Assembly: GCF_010983895.1 (NCBI RefSeq)
Contig: NZ_CP048836.1
Span: forward strand, 2,418,001-2,482,000
Length of the DNA stretch: 64,000 nt
Direction: 5' to 3'
From: Nitrogeniibacter mangrovi
GTDB taxonomy: Bacteria > Pseudomonadota > Gammaproteobacteria > Burkholderiales > Rhodocyclaceae
Shown: positions 1-9,525 of the stretch, piece after piece
Numbering within the stretch: position 1 is the stretch's first letter
How the letters are laid out: each line of letters opens with the position of its first letter
Translations under genes and position numbers: made by a program
The notes under the pieces: model-generated
Seen by the model: the letters and a program-made list of their open reading frames with translations, nothing else
What the model was told of the DNA's origin: nothing
Databases searched by the model: none

Positions 1-2
1 GG

Positions 3-2555
3 ATCAGCTTTGATTTCGCGGCTCTCGACGCAGCACTCGATACCAAGAGGTTGAATGACTCCCGCGGTGCATTGCAGGATCTGGCCGATCTGGTGAAGGT
101 GTCGGGAGACACCCTGGCGAGTGGGGGATGGACAGGCTCGAGCCGTTTGCTGAGTTGGGTGAACCAACTCGAAGGACAAGGCGGCGCAGACACATTCCTC
201 GCCGAGATGGGCCTATTGGTTGGAGAAAACAACTTTACCGGCACGGCTAACCGGGACATCGTGTTTGGCGGGGCTGTCAACAACTCACTGTACGGCGGGG
301 CCGGAAATGATCTCGTCGTTGGGCGCGGAGGAGACGACACCCTCAATGGAGGTGACGGAGATGACGTGCTCGACGGTGGCACCGGCGACGATTCGCTCTA
401 TGGGGGAAACGGAAACGATGTGTATGTGCTGCGCATCGGCAACGGACATGACATCATCAACAACTACGATGCCAGCGCGGGGCGAATCGACACCATCCGT
501 TTCGCAGATGTCGCTTCGACCGACATCGTTGCATTGCGCGGTAGCGGCTACAACTTGATGATCGACTACGGTTCGGGCGATTCGATCACCGTCCAGAATC
601 ACTTCCTGGCCAACTACTACGCCTTGGATCAGATCGAGTTTTCCGATCGCACCGTGTCCGTCTCCGAACTGCTGGAGATGTATCCGATCCAGTACGGATC
701 GGGGAGTGACAGTGCCAATTTCGATGATGGCGTTCAGACCGTCCGTGCCGGAGCGGGCAACGACAGCATCACCGCCCGAGGCGGCAACGACCGTTTGTTC
801 GGAGAGGACGGCAACGACTATCTCTACGCTGGCGACGGCGACGACTATGCCGACGGTGGTGCCGGAACCGACTACCTGAACGGCGATGCCGGCAACGACA
901 CTCTCATCGGTGCGGCCGACAACGACACCCTCAACGGGGGTGCGGGCAATGACCTGCTCGAGGGCGGCACCGGCAACGATGCGCTCAACGGCGGCGACGG
1001 CTCCGACACCTATCTGTTCGCCAGGGGCGATGGCCAGGATACGATCAACAACTACGATGCCAGCGCGGGGCGAATCGACACCATCCGTTTCGCAGATGTC
1101 GCTTCGACCGACATCGTTGCACTGCGCGGTGGCGGCTACAACTTGATGATCGACTACGGTTCGGGCGATTCGATCACCGTCCAGAATCACTTCCTGGCCA
1201 ACTACTACGCCTTGGATCAGATCGAGTTTTCCGATCGCACCGTGTCCGTCTCCGAACTGCTGGAGATGTATCCGATCCAGTACGGATCGGGGAGTGACAG
1301 TGCCAATTTCGATGATGGCGTTCAGACCGTCCGTGCCGGAGCGGGCAACGACAGCATCACCGCCCGAGGCGGCAACGACCGTTTGTTCGGGGAGGACGGC
1401 AACGACTATCTCTACGCTGGCGACGGCGACGACTATGCCGACGGTGGTGCCGGAACCGACTACCTGAACGGCGATGCCGGCAACGACACTCTCATCGGTG
1501 CGGCCGACAACGACACCCTCAACGGGGGTGCGGGCAATGACCTGCTCGAGGGCGGCACCGGCAACGATGTGCTCAACGGCGGCGACGGCTCCGACACCTA
1601 TCTGTTCGCCAGGGGCGATGGCCAGGATACGATCAACAACTACGATGCCAGCGCGGGGCGAATCGACACCATCCGTTTCGCAGATGTCGCTTCGACCGAC
1701 ATCGTTGCACTGCGCGGTGGCGGCTACAACTTGATGATCGACTACGGTTCGGGCGATTCGATCACCGTCCAGAATCACTTCCTGGCCAACTACTACGCCT
1801 TGGATCAGATCGAGTTTTCCGATCGCACCGTGTCCGTCTCCGAACTGCTGGAGATGTATCCGATCCAGTACGGATCGGGGAATGACAGTGCCAATTTCGA
1901 TGATGGCGTTCAGACCGTCCGTGCCGGAGCGGGCAACGACAGCATCACCGCCCGAGGCGGCAACGACCGTTTGTTCGGGGAGGACGGCAACGACTATCTC
2001 TACGCTGGCGACGGCGACGACTATGCCGACGGTGGTGCCGGAACCGACTACCTGAACGGCGATGCCGGCAACGACACTCTCATCGGTGCGGCCGACAACG
2101 ACACCCTCAACGGGGGTGCGGGCAATGACCTGCTCGAGGGCGGCACCGGCAACGATGTGCTCAACGGCGGCGACGGCTCCGACACCTATCTGTTCGCCAG
2201 GGGCGATGGCCAGGATACGATCAACAACTACGACAGCAACGCTGCCAATGTCGACACCGTCACCTTCGGATCCAACGTGGCACCCGATCAACTCTGGTTC
2301 CAGCACGTGGGAAACAGCCTGGAAATCAGCGTGATCGGGTCAGCCGACAAGGTAACGGTATCGAACTGGTATTCAGGCACCAACTACCAATTGGATGTCT
2401 TCGAGACCGACTCTGGTGACGCGTTGACGGCGGGGCAGGTCGAGAACCTCGTCAACGCCATGGCGGCCTTCGCGCCTCCGGCAGCTGGGGAAACCACCCT
2501 TCCGCAGAATTACCAAGATGCATTGGGTTCGGTGATTGCGGCGAACTGGCAGTAA
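3..2555 (+). CDS. RTX (haemolysin-type calcium-binding) protein, C-terminal part
   Basis: The frame is open from the window edge, so the gene starts upstream and only the last ~850 residues are seen. They contain several blocks of the Ca2+-binding nonapeptide GGxGxDxxx (for example GGAGNDLVVG and GGDGDDVLDG). These alternate with a domain that resembles the haemolysin-type calcium-binding related domain (ending ALDQIEFSDRTVS). RTX proteins are normally secreted by type I systems through an uncleaved C-terminal signal and fold on binding extracellular calcium. The last ~80 residues are not repetitive and would hold that signal. No cognate ABC/MFP secretion genes are in view. Three copies of a 196-residue unit are almost identical, which is unusual. 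The effector activity, if any, would lie in the missing N-terminus, so the role is unknown. A terminator-like hairpin follows the stop. Confidence 0.9.
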   Translation: MSFDFAALDAALDTKRLNDSRGALQDLADLVKVSGDTLASGGWTGSSRLLSWVNQLEGQGGADTFLAEMGLLVGENNFTGTANRDIVFGGAVNNSLYGGAGNDLVVGRGGDDTLNGGDGDDVLDGGTGDDSLYGGNGNDVYVLRIGNGHDIINNYDASAGRIDTIRFADVASTDIVALRGSGYNLMIDYGSGDSITVQNHFLANYYALDQIEFSDRTVSVSELLEMYPIQYGSGSDSANFDDGVQTVRAGAGNDSITARGGNDRLFGEDGNDYLYAGDGDDYADGGAGTDYLNGDAGNDTLIGAADNDTLNGGAGNDLLEGGTGNDALNGGDGSDTYLFARGDGQDTINNYDASAGRIDTIRFADVASTDIVALRGGGYNLMIDYGSGDSITVQNHFLANYYALDQIEFSDRTVSVSELLEMYPIQYGSGSDSANFDDGVQTVRAGAGNDSITARGGNDRLFGEDGNDYLYAGDGDDYADGGAGTDYLNGDAGNDTLIGAADNDTLNGGAGNDLLEGGTGNDVLNGGDGSDTYLFARGDGQDTINNYDASAGRIDTIRFADVASTDIVALRGGGYNLMIDYGSGDSITVQNHFLANYYALDQIEFSDRTVSVSELLEMYPIQYGSGNDSANFDDGVQTVRAGAGNDSITARGGNDRLFGEDGNDYLYAGDGDDYADGGAGTDYLNGDAGNDTLIGAADNDTLNGGAGNDLLEGGTGNDVLNGGDGSDTYLFARGDGQDTINNYDSNAANVDTVTFGSNVAPDQLWFQHVGNSLEISVIGSADKVTVSNWYSGTNYQLDVFETDSGDALTAGQVENLVNAMAAFAPPAAGETTLPQNYQDALGSVIAANWQ
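459..2222 (+). repeat. Three tandem 588-bp near-identical units inside the RTX gene
   Basis: Units begin at 459, 1047 and 1635, each exactly 588 bp (196 codons) apart; a diverged fourth start lies at 2223. I saw only a few base differences between units: GTAGCGGC versus GTGGCGGC near 540/1128, GGAGAGGA versus GGGGAGGA near 799/1387, GATGCG versus GATGTG near 978/1566, and GGAGTGAC versus GGAATGAC in the third unit. Such similarity, including silent sites, points to recent duplication or gene conversion. The copy number could be mis-assembled. Confidence 0.95.
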
Positions 2556-2570
2556 TCGCCCCAATGGAAC

Positions 2571-2604
2571 AATGCCCCGTGCCACAAGCGCGGGGCATTT
2601 CTTG
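2571..2604 (+). terminator. Rho-independent terminator after the RTX gene
   Basis: Nine-base arms AATGCCCCG (2571-2579) and CGGGGCATT (2591-2599) enclose an 11-base loop and are followed by TCTTG. It sits 16 bases after the RTX stop codon. The T tract is short. Confidence 0.75.
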
Positions 2605-2703
2605 TTTACCGAACCGTTGCGGCGCCAACACATTCGGCTCGACGTTAAAATATGTCTTTTGGATACGCGATCTCAAACCCACCTTGCCGCCTCGACCACC
2701 GAT

Positions 2704-2721
2704 GGCCGGTTGAAACCGGCC
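2704..2721. repeat. REP-like hairpin, GGCCGGTT/AACCGGCC type
   Basis: A perfect hairpin with 7-base arms around TGAA, followed by CTAC. It is a sister of the element at 2764-2781 in opposite orientation (that one is preceded by GTAG). The 2605-2771 gap otherwise holds no gene that I can support. Confidence 0.65.
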
Positions 2722-2763
2722 CTACAGACATACGCTACCCGCCCCAACGGCGCGTACCCGTAG

Positions 2764-2781
2764 GGCGGGATTCATCCCGCC
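2764..2781. repeat. REP-like hairpin preceded by GTAG
   Basis: GGCGGGAT/ATCCCGCC arms preceded by GTAG at 2760. The stop codon of the minus-strand SGNH hydrolase (2772-2774) lies inside this hairpin, so the repeat supplies the end of that gene. Confidence 0.65.
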
Positions 2782-3770
2782 AAACCTTCCTCGCACACCG
2801 ACGGCCGGTCGAATCGAACCCCGCGTTGATCGCAGCGTTGCAGGCCGAGCAGGACGATCGCGAATGCAAACAGCGCGAGACTCGCAGGCTCCGGCACCGC
2901 CACCGCCTGCGCGAAGGCCAGACCGAGGCGTTCGTGGGCCGCCGTGGTCGGATGGACGCCGTCCCAGAACAGGTACTGGTCCTGCACCGCCGGGTCGAGC
3001 ACGCAGGCGAGGCTGTCGAGGCAGGCGTCGGTCACGTTGGTGAGGCCGAAATCGGCCGGGGTGTCGATGGCGGCGCGCATGAAGTTGAAGGTGTCGAAGG
3101 CGACGATGGAGGCGTCGGGCAAGGCGAGCTGCAGTTGCATCAGGCTGGCGCTCAGCAAGGTGTTGAAGCTTTGCGAGATGAAGCTCATCTGGCCCTGCAG
3201 CGGGGTGCCGAGGAATTCGGCCGTCAGGCCCAGGTCGGGCAGGTTGGGGAGGAAGAAGTTGCGCGCGCCGAGGGCGTACAGATCGCCGACGACACCGATG
3301 AGGTTGGCGACCGATTCGGGCGGTGTGAGGCCGGCTTCGAAGTAATCGTTGGCGCCACCCCAGATGCCGTAGAGCGCGTTCGCATCGGCCGAACCGGCGC
3401 CGAGCGAGGCGGCGAACATGCCGACCTGGTTGGGCAGGCCGGTGCCGTCGAGGCCCAGATCCCAGCGGTAGTTGTCGTGGCCGAGCGCGTCCGGACCGGT
3501 CTTGGCGCCGCCGTAGGCGTAGTCGCTCAGGCTCAGGCCCAGGGCATTGGCCATGGTTTCGGCCGCCACGGGGCCGTTGCTGAAGCGCCCGTTCCAGTAG
3601 GGTGCGGGCGGAAACTGGCCGCCGCTGAGCGCATAGATGTTGCCGTTGTCGGACAGGCTGTCGCCAAAGAACACGAGTTGCGAGTAATGGCTGAGCAGCG
3701 CAGCGGCGCTGGCGACGTGGGTGAAGACGGCCAGGCAGATGCCGGCCAGCACATGACGCGTCGAGACCAT
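2772..3770 (-). CDS. SGNH/GDSL-family hydrolase with PEP-CTERM anchor
   Basis: A 332-residue predicted exported esterase/lipase-like protein. It has an N-terminal signal peptide (about residues 1-22), SGNH block I GDSLSDNG with nucleophile Ser38, a GGAND block with Asn141, and the DGVHPT block with Asp270/His273. Near the C-terminus is a PEP-CTERM signal: VPEPAS (~292-297), a hydrophobic segment, then QR. PEP-CTERM proteins are sorted by exosortase/archaeosortase-type enzymes in bacteria that make exopolysaccharide; none is in the window. A GGAGAG ribosome site precedes the ATG. Oddly, about 20 residues follow the Arg of the sorting signal and the stop lies in a REP-like hairpin, so the original end may have been lost. 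Substrate unknown. Confidence 0.88.
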   Translation of the reverse strand: MVSTRHVLAGICLAVFTHVASAAALLSHYSQLVFFGDSLSDNGNIYALSGGQFPPAPYWNGRFSNGPVAAETMANALGLSLSDYAYGGAKTGPDALGHDNYRWDLGLDGTGLPNQVGMFAASLGAGSADANALYGIWGGANDYFEAGLTPPESVANLIGVVGDLYALGARNFFLPNLPDLGLTAEFLGTPLQGQMSFISQSFNTLLSASLMQLQLALPDASIVAFDTFNFMRAAIDTPADFGLTNVTDACLDSLACVLDPAVQDQYLFWDGVHPTTAAHERLGLAFAQAVAVPEPASLALFAFAIVLLGLQRCDQRGVRFDRPSVCEEGLAG

Positions 3771-3879
3771 GGGGACTCTCCTCCGGAGTTTGTTGTCGAT
3801 TCGCCACGTCCCCCTGCGTCGCGGCTGTTTCTCAACTTAGCCACTCGTTCAGCAAAAATCAAACGGCCGTTCGCCCGCG

Positions 3880-3907
3880 TTTGTTGCGTCTTTCGATTCC
3901 CTATAAT
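3880..3907 (+). promoter_or_regulatory. Putative sigma-70 promoter for the moxR gene
   Basis: A perfect -10 hexamer TATAAT lies at 3902-3907, with TTTGTT at 3880-3885 as a weak -35 box at 16-base spacing. It is 32 bases before the ATG at 3940, in the divergent gap between the SGNH hydrolase and the moxR gene. Confidence 0.6.
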
Positions 3908-3939
3908 GAGCCGTTCAACCCCGATCCTCGAGAGTCAAC

Positions 3940-4782
3940 ATGCGCTTCGAAGGCAGCGACACCTATGTCGCCACGGACGATCTGAAGCTGGCGGTCAACG
4001 CCGCCATCACCCTGCAACGGCCGTTGCTGATCAAGGGCGAGCCGGGCACCGGCAAGACGATGCTGGCCGAGGAAGTGGCCGGCGCCCTAGGCGTGCCCCT
4101 GCTCCAGTGGCATATCAAGTCCACCACCAAGGCGCAGCAGGGCCTGTATGAGTACGACGCGGTGTCGCGCCTGCGCGATTCGCAACTGGGCGACGACCGG
4201 GTCAGGGACATCGCCAACTACATCGTCAAGGGCGTGCTCTGGCAGGCCTTCGAGCACGACCAGCCGTGCGTGGTGCTGATCGACGAGATCGACAAGGCCG
4301 ACATCGAGTTCCCCAACGATCTGCTGCGCGAGCTCGATCGCATGGAATTTCACGTGTACGAGACGCGGGAAACGATCCGCGCCCGCAGCCGCCCCATCGT
4401 GTTCATCACCTCGAACAACGAGAAGGAGTTGCCCGACGCTTTCCTGCGCCGCTGCTTCTTCCACTACATCCAGTTCCCCGACCGGGAGACCATGCAGGCG
4501 ATCGTCGACGTGCATTTCCCCGGCCTCAAGCCGGCGCTGCTCAAGGAGGCGCTCGAGGTGTTCTTCGGGCTGCGCGAGATCTCGGGGCTAAAGAAGAAGC
4601 CGTCCACGTCGGAGCTGATCGACTGGCTCAAGCTGCTCGTGGCCGAGGACATTCCCGCCGAAGCACTTCATGCCCGAGATGATGCCGACGCGCTGCCGCC
4701 GCTGCATGGCGCGCTGCTCAAGAACGAACAGGACGTGCATCTGTTCGAGCGCCTGGTGTTCATGAACCGGCGCAATCGCTGA
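3940..4782 (+). CDS. MoxR-type AAA+ ATPase
   Basis: A 280-residue AAA+ ATPase of the MoxR/CbbQ-like group. Visible motifs are Walker A GEPGTGKT (33-40), Walker B VVLIDEID (111-118), sensor-1 FITSNN (155-160) and an arginine-finger-like LRRCFF (169-173). MoxR ATPases usually work with a von Willebrand factor A protein as a chaperone-like pair that inserts metals or remodels partner complexes. The likely VWA partner is at 6916-8097. In this window a TIR-domain gene separates the two, and a pair of REP-like hairpins lies between moxR and the TIR gene. A TATAAT box and a GAGAG ribosome site precede the gene. Family assignment is firm; the client protein is unknown. Confidence 0.92.
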   Translation: MRFEGSDTYVATDDLKLAVNAAITLQRPLLIKGEPGTGKTMLAEEVAGALGVPLLQWHIKSTTKAQQGLYEYDAVSRLRDSQLGDDRVRDIANYIVKGVLWQAFEHDQPCVVLIDEIDKADIEFPNDLLRELDRMEFHVYETRETIRARSRPIVFITSNNEKELPDAFLRRCFFHYIQFPDRETMQAIVDVHFPGLKPALLKEALEVFFGLREISGLKKKPSTSELIDWLKLLVAEDIPAEALHARDDADALPPLHGALLKNEQDVHLFERLVFMNRRNR

Positions 4783-4796
4783 GGCGTCCGGCGGAT

Positions 4797-4814
4797 GGCG
4801 GGTTGAAACCCGCC
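4797..4814. repeat. REP-like hairpin, GGCGGGTT type
   Basis: GGCGGGTT/AACCCGCC arms with a small loop, starting 15 bases after the moxR stop codon. It forms an inverted pair with the element at 4836-4853. Confidence 0.65.
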
Positions 4815-4835
4815 CGACAACGGCGAGCCCCGCAG

Positions 4836-4853
4836 GGCCGGTGTCAACCGGCC
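4836..4853. repeat. REP-like hairpin, GGCCGGTG type
   Basis: GGCCGGT/ACCGGCC arms around GTCA, preceded by GCAG. Together with 4797-4814 it forms a two-hairpin unit in the 180-bp gap between moxR and the TIR gene, and may weaken co-transcription. Confidence 0.65.
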
Positions 4854-4962
4854 GGGATGCCTGCATCGACCGACGACGGAACCGGTAAAAATACCACCCG
4901 GGTGACGACGACACGAGGCAGAAGCTATCCTTCCCGTACACGGTCACTGGAACCGCCAAGGC

Positions 4963-6894
4963 ATGGACGGAATCTTCATCAGCTACCGCCGCGACGACTC
5001 GGCCGGTTACGCCGGCCGGCTCTACGATCGCCTGGTGCAGCACTTCGGTGCCGAGCGGGTGTTCATGGACGTGGAGGGGATCGAGCCGGGCACCGACTTC
5101 GTCCTCGCCATCGAAAAGGCGGTCGCCTCCTGCCGGGTGCTGATCGTCCTCATCGGCGACGAGTGGCTGAACGTGGCGGACACCTCCGGCCGGCGGCGGC
5201 TGGACGACCCGCACGATTTCATCCGCCTGGAAACCAGCACCGCGCTGGCGCGGGACATCCGCGTGGTGCCGGTGCTGCTCGACGGCACCCCCATGCCGCC
5301 GATGGATGCCCTGCCCGAAGACCTGCAACCCCTGGTCCGACGACAGGCTGTGGAACTCACCCACAAGCAGTGGGAGGCCACCTCGGGCGAGCTGATCCGC
5401 ACCCTGGAGAAGATTCTTCAGACACCGGCGGACATGGCCGAGACCGCCCCCGCGAACGAAGCGCCGGTCGCAGCACCGCCTTCGCCACCACGGCGCCGTT
5501 GGCTGCCCGCATGGGCCGCGCTGGGCGCGCTGGTGCTGGGGGTGGGCGCATGGACGCTCACGTCGGTGCGTCTGGAAACCCCCGAGACCCGGGTGACGGT
5601 GTCGCGAACGCCGGCGCCACCCGCCGCGTCAGCGCCCGCCGACGCATCGCCGTCGCCGCCCGAATCGTCGCCGGTCGAACCGACGCCGGCCCCCGCCCGG
5701 CTCGCCGCCACCGACACCCGACTCGCCTTCGGCCCCCTCGCCACGGGCAGCGCGCAGGTGCGCGAGTGGTCGCTGCGCAACGACGGCGGACAGGACGCGC
5801 CGGTCACCCTCGAACTGGGCGGCAAGGATGCCGCCAGTTTCCGCATTCCGGTCCAGACCTGCACCGCGGGCATCGCCGCGGGCGCGCGTTGCAGCGTCTC
5901 GATCCAGTATCGTCCCGCGAACCCGGGCACACACGAAGCCACCCTCAGCGCCGTCAGTGGCGCGAACCGCATCGTCCTGGCGCTGTCCGGCAGCGCCGAG
6001 GCGCCGCCCCCCAGGCCCCCGCCCGAGCCCGCCACCCCGGCCGCGCCGCGCCCGCCCAAACCCGAGATCCTGGCGCTGGAAGCGACCCCCGAGGCCGGCG
6101 GCGCCCGGCTCTGCTACCGGGTCAAGGATGCGGACACGGTCGTCCTCGAACCGCAAGGCGGACGCATGGCCAACGCCTCGCGCGACTGCACCCGTGTGAC
6201 GCTCGACGCCCCGGCCACGATCACGCTGATCGCCTCCAACGGCATCGGCACGGTCAGCCGGCGGCTGCGTGTCGAACCGGGCGCCAGCACCCCGGCGACA
6301 CCCACGACCACCGCCAGTTCCCTGCTTCCCGCGCCGGGCGACACCTGGGTGTATCGCATGCGTGGCAAATGGGCCAACAGCCCCAAGCGCACGCTCTCGA
6401 TCACCGTCGACAAGGTGGACGGCGGGCTCGTGACCGAAACCATGACCCTGCTCGAACCGCGCCAGCGCCCCGGCGGCACGCACCGCTCGAGCAACGCGGC
6501 GCCCGCCTTCGTCGACTGGACCTGGATGGGCTGGGAGTTCACCCCCTGGTTCATCACCTCGGAGGCGATTCGCGAAGGCCGGTGGTCGGGCTTCAAGGTG
6601 CCGGACATGGACAACCAGTGGTTCGACTGGCGCGCCGAGGCCAAGGTGAGCGGGCGCGAGGACGTGAGCGTACCGGCCGGGCGCTTCTCCGCCATCACGG
6701 TGCAGGTGCTGGCGCAGCGCCGCCAGACCGGCAGCCAGATCCAGGCCGACGTGGAACCGACCCAGGCGAAATTCACCCTGTGGTACGCCCCCCAGGCCAA
6801 GCGCTATGTGAAGATGGAACGCATCATCCAGTCGGCCAGCGGCATCGAGATCGAGCGCGACCGGATCGAACTGGTCCGTTACACGACCCACTGA
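4963..6894 (+). CDS. Membrane-spanning TIR-domain protein with ASH-like and C-terminal extracytoplasmic domains
   Basis: A 643-residue protein. Residues 1-150 form a TIR domain (FISYRRDDSAGYAGRL at the start; FMDVEGIEPGTDF; GDEWLN). Glu90 in FIRLE is the likely equivalent of the catalytic glutamate of NAD-cleaving TIRs; this is inference. An RRR stretch and a hydrophobic segment at 180-202 predict one membrane helix with the TIR inside. A Pro/Ala-rich linker leads to an ASH/choice-of-anchor-like beta domain (~247-345; Cys300/Cys310). A second Pro-rich linker, an Ig-like stretch (~365-440; Cys384/Cys409) and an unrecognised domain (~455-643, starting GDTWVY) follow. It lies between the MoxR ATPase and VWA genes, 21 bases before the latter. 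It could be a membrane signalling or defence effector; this is unproven. Confidence 0.85.
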   Translation: MDGIFISYRRDDSAGYAGRLYDRLVQHFGAERVFMDVEGIEPGTDFVLAIEKAVASCRVLIVLIGDEWLNVADTSGRRRLDDPHDFIRLETSTALARDIRVVPVLLDGTPMPPMDALPEDLQPLVRRQAVELTHKQWEATSGELIRTLEKILQTPADMAETAPANEAPVAAPPSPPRRRWLPAWAALGALVLGVGAWTLTSVRLETPETRVTVSRTPAPPAASAPADASPSPPESSPVEPTPAPARLAATDTRLAFGPLATGSAQVREWSLRNDGGQDAPVTLELGGKDAASFRIPVQTCTAGIAAGARCSVSIQYRPANPGTHEATLSAVSGANRIVLALSGSAEAPPPRPPPEPATPAAPRPPKPEILALEATPEAGGARLCYRVKDADTVVLEPQGGRMANASRDCTRVTLDAPATITLIASNGIGTVSRRLRVEPGASTPATPTTTASSLLPAPGDTWVYRMRGKWANSPKRTLSITVDKVDGGLVTETMTLLEPRQRPGGTHRSSNAAPAFVDWTWMGWEFTPWFITSEAIREGRWSGFKVPDMDNQWFDWRAEAKVSGREDVSVPAGRFSAITVQVLAQRRQTGSQIQADVEPTQAKFTLWYAPQAKRYVKMERIIQSASGIEIERDRIELVRYTTH

Positions 6895-6915
6895 GCCGGC
6901 GAATCCCGAAACCCC

Positions 6916-8097
6916 ATGTTGATCGACTTCTTCCTTCATCTGCGCCAGCACACGCTGCCGGTCTCGACCAAGGAGTTCCTCACCCTGCTCGACGGCCTGC
7001 GCCAGCATGTGTGCGGCCATTCCATCGACGATTTCTACCATTTCTCGCGCACCTGCCTGATCAAGGACGAGGCCCACTACGACAGGTTCGACCGGGCCTT
7101 CGGCAGCTACTTCAAGGGCGTCACCGAGATCCCCGGACTCGACGCCGATCTGCCTGAGGCATGGCTGCGGGCGCTGATGAAGAAGCACCTCACACCCGAA
7201 GAGAAGGCCGCGCTCGAAAAACTCGGCTGGGACAAGCTCATGGACGAGTTCCGCAAGCGCCTCGACGAACAGCAGGGGCGCCACCAGGGCGGCAACAAGT
7301 GGGTCGGCACCGGCGGCTCCTCGCCTTTCGGAAACGCCGGCTACCACCCCGAGGGCATCCGGGTCGGGGGCGAGTCGGCGGGCAACCGCACCGCCATCAA
7401 GGTGTGGGACAAGCGCGAATACCGCAACCTGGACGACAGCGTCGAGATCGGCACCCGCAACATCAAGGTGGCGCTGCGCCGGCTGCGCCGCTTCGCCCGC
7501 GAAGGCGCGGCCGAGGAACTGGACCTGGACACCACCGTCGCCGCCACCGCCCGCAATGCCGGCTGGCTCGACCTGCACATGCGTCCGGAACGCCACAACG
7601 CGGTCAAGGCGCTCATGTTCTTCGACGTGGGCGGCTCCATGGACGACCACATCAAGGTCTGCGAAGAACTGTTCTCCGCCGCGCGCACCGAGTTCAAGCA
7701 CCTGGAGTACTACTACTTCCACAACTGCGTGTATGAACACGTGTGGAAGGACGCGCACCGCCGCCACTCGGACCGCACAGCCCTGCTCGACGTGCTCCAC
7801 ACCTACGGGCCGGACTACAAGCTCATCTTCGTCGGCGACGCCACCATGAGTCCCTACGAAATCCTCCACCCCCACGGCGCCATCGAAACCATGAACGCCG
7901 AGCCCGGCGCCGCCTGGCTGCGCCGCCTGCTCGACGCCTATCCGGCGGCCGCCTGGCTCAATCCCGAACCGCAGCGACTGTGGGAATACCGCCAGTCCAT
8001 CCGGATCGTGCAGGACATCATGGGCGCCGAGCGCATGTACCCGCTTACTCTCAGCGGGCTGACGGCGGCCATTTCGGCGTTATCGAAGAAGCGGTAG
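6916..8097 (+). CDS. VWA domain protein, CoxE-like
   Basis: A 393-residue protein with an N-terminal region typical of MoxR-partner VWA proteins (FFLHLRQ, PVSTKEFL). The C-terminal VWA-type domain has a MIDAS-like motif DVGGSMDD starting at Asp237. The motif is D-x-G-x-S rather than the classic D-x-S-x-S, so metal binding may differ. CoxE-like VWA proteins pair with MoxR ATPases in maturation or remodelling of protein complexes. The likely partner is the ATPase at 3940-4782, with the TIR gene between them. The C-terminus (RMYPLTLSGL then SKKR) looks natural, so the IS110 element immediately downstream appears not to have truncated it. No strong ribosome site precedes the ATG. Confidence 0.88.
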   Translation: MLIDFFLHLRQHTLPVSTKEFLTLLDGLRQHVCGHSIDDFYHFSRTCLIKDEAHYDRFDRAFGSYFKGVTEIPGLDADLPEAWLRALMKKHLTPEEKAALEKLGWDKLMDEFRKRLDEQQGRHQGGNKWVGTGGSSPFGNAGYHPEGIRVGGESAGNRTAIKVWDKREYRNLDDSVEIGTRNIKVALRRLRRFAREGAAEELDLDTTVAATARNAGWLDLHMRPERHNAVKALMFFDVGGSMDDHIKVCEELFSAARTEFKHLEYYYFHNCVYEHVWKDAHRRHSDRTALLDVLHTYGPDYKLIFVGDATMSPYEILHPHGAIETMNAEPGAAWLRRLLDAYPAAAWLNPEPQRLWEYRQSIRIVQDIMGAERMYPLTLSGLTAAISALSKKR

Positions 8098-8112
8098 ATA
8101 CTGTTATCCGCG

Positions 8113-9316
<1,204 letters not shown>

Positions 9317-9317
9317 G

Positions 9318-9343
9318 GGCGGAAAAGCGAAGCGCCTTCCGCC
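9318..9343. repeat. REP-like hairpin, GGCGGAAAAGCG type
   Basis: Arms GGCGGAA and TTCCGCC enclose AAGCGAAGCGCC. It is a sister of the element at 9484-9510. It may be the insertion target or a boundary of the IS110 element. Confidence 0.7.
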
Positions 9344-9483
9344 AAAAGGCGTTCACATCAGGCCGATCACGGCATCCAGACACCACAAACAACGGTGGCA
9401 ACAATGGCTGCGACTCGTTCACAGACTCATGTTTCAGACATTCAGACAAGCGAGCGGCGCGGATGATTGAGATGGCGCCATAC

Positions 9484-9510
9484 GGCGGAAAAGCTCAGCG
9501 CATTTCCGCC
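9484..9510. repeat. REP-like hairpin, GGCGGAAA type, followed by CTAC
   Basis: GGCGGAAA and TTTCCGCC arms, 15 bases before the ATG at 9526; the CTAC flank gives it the opposite orientation to GTAG-led copies. Its position is close enough to affect expression of the pyrophosphatase-like gene. Confidence 0.7.
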
Positions 9511-9525
9511 CTACCGACGTAAGCA

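Noticed and set aside
285-2306. 673-codon open frame on the minus strand across the RTX repeats
   Set aside because: It is a shadow of the RTX gene. Its repeats come from the 588-bp DNA units and its composition (Val/Ala/Gly) matches no family I recognise.
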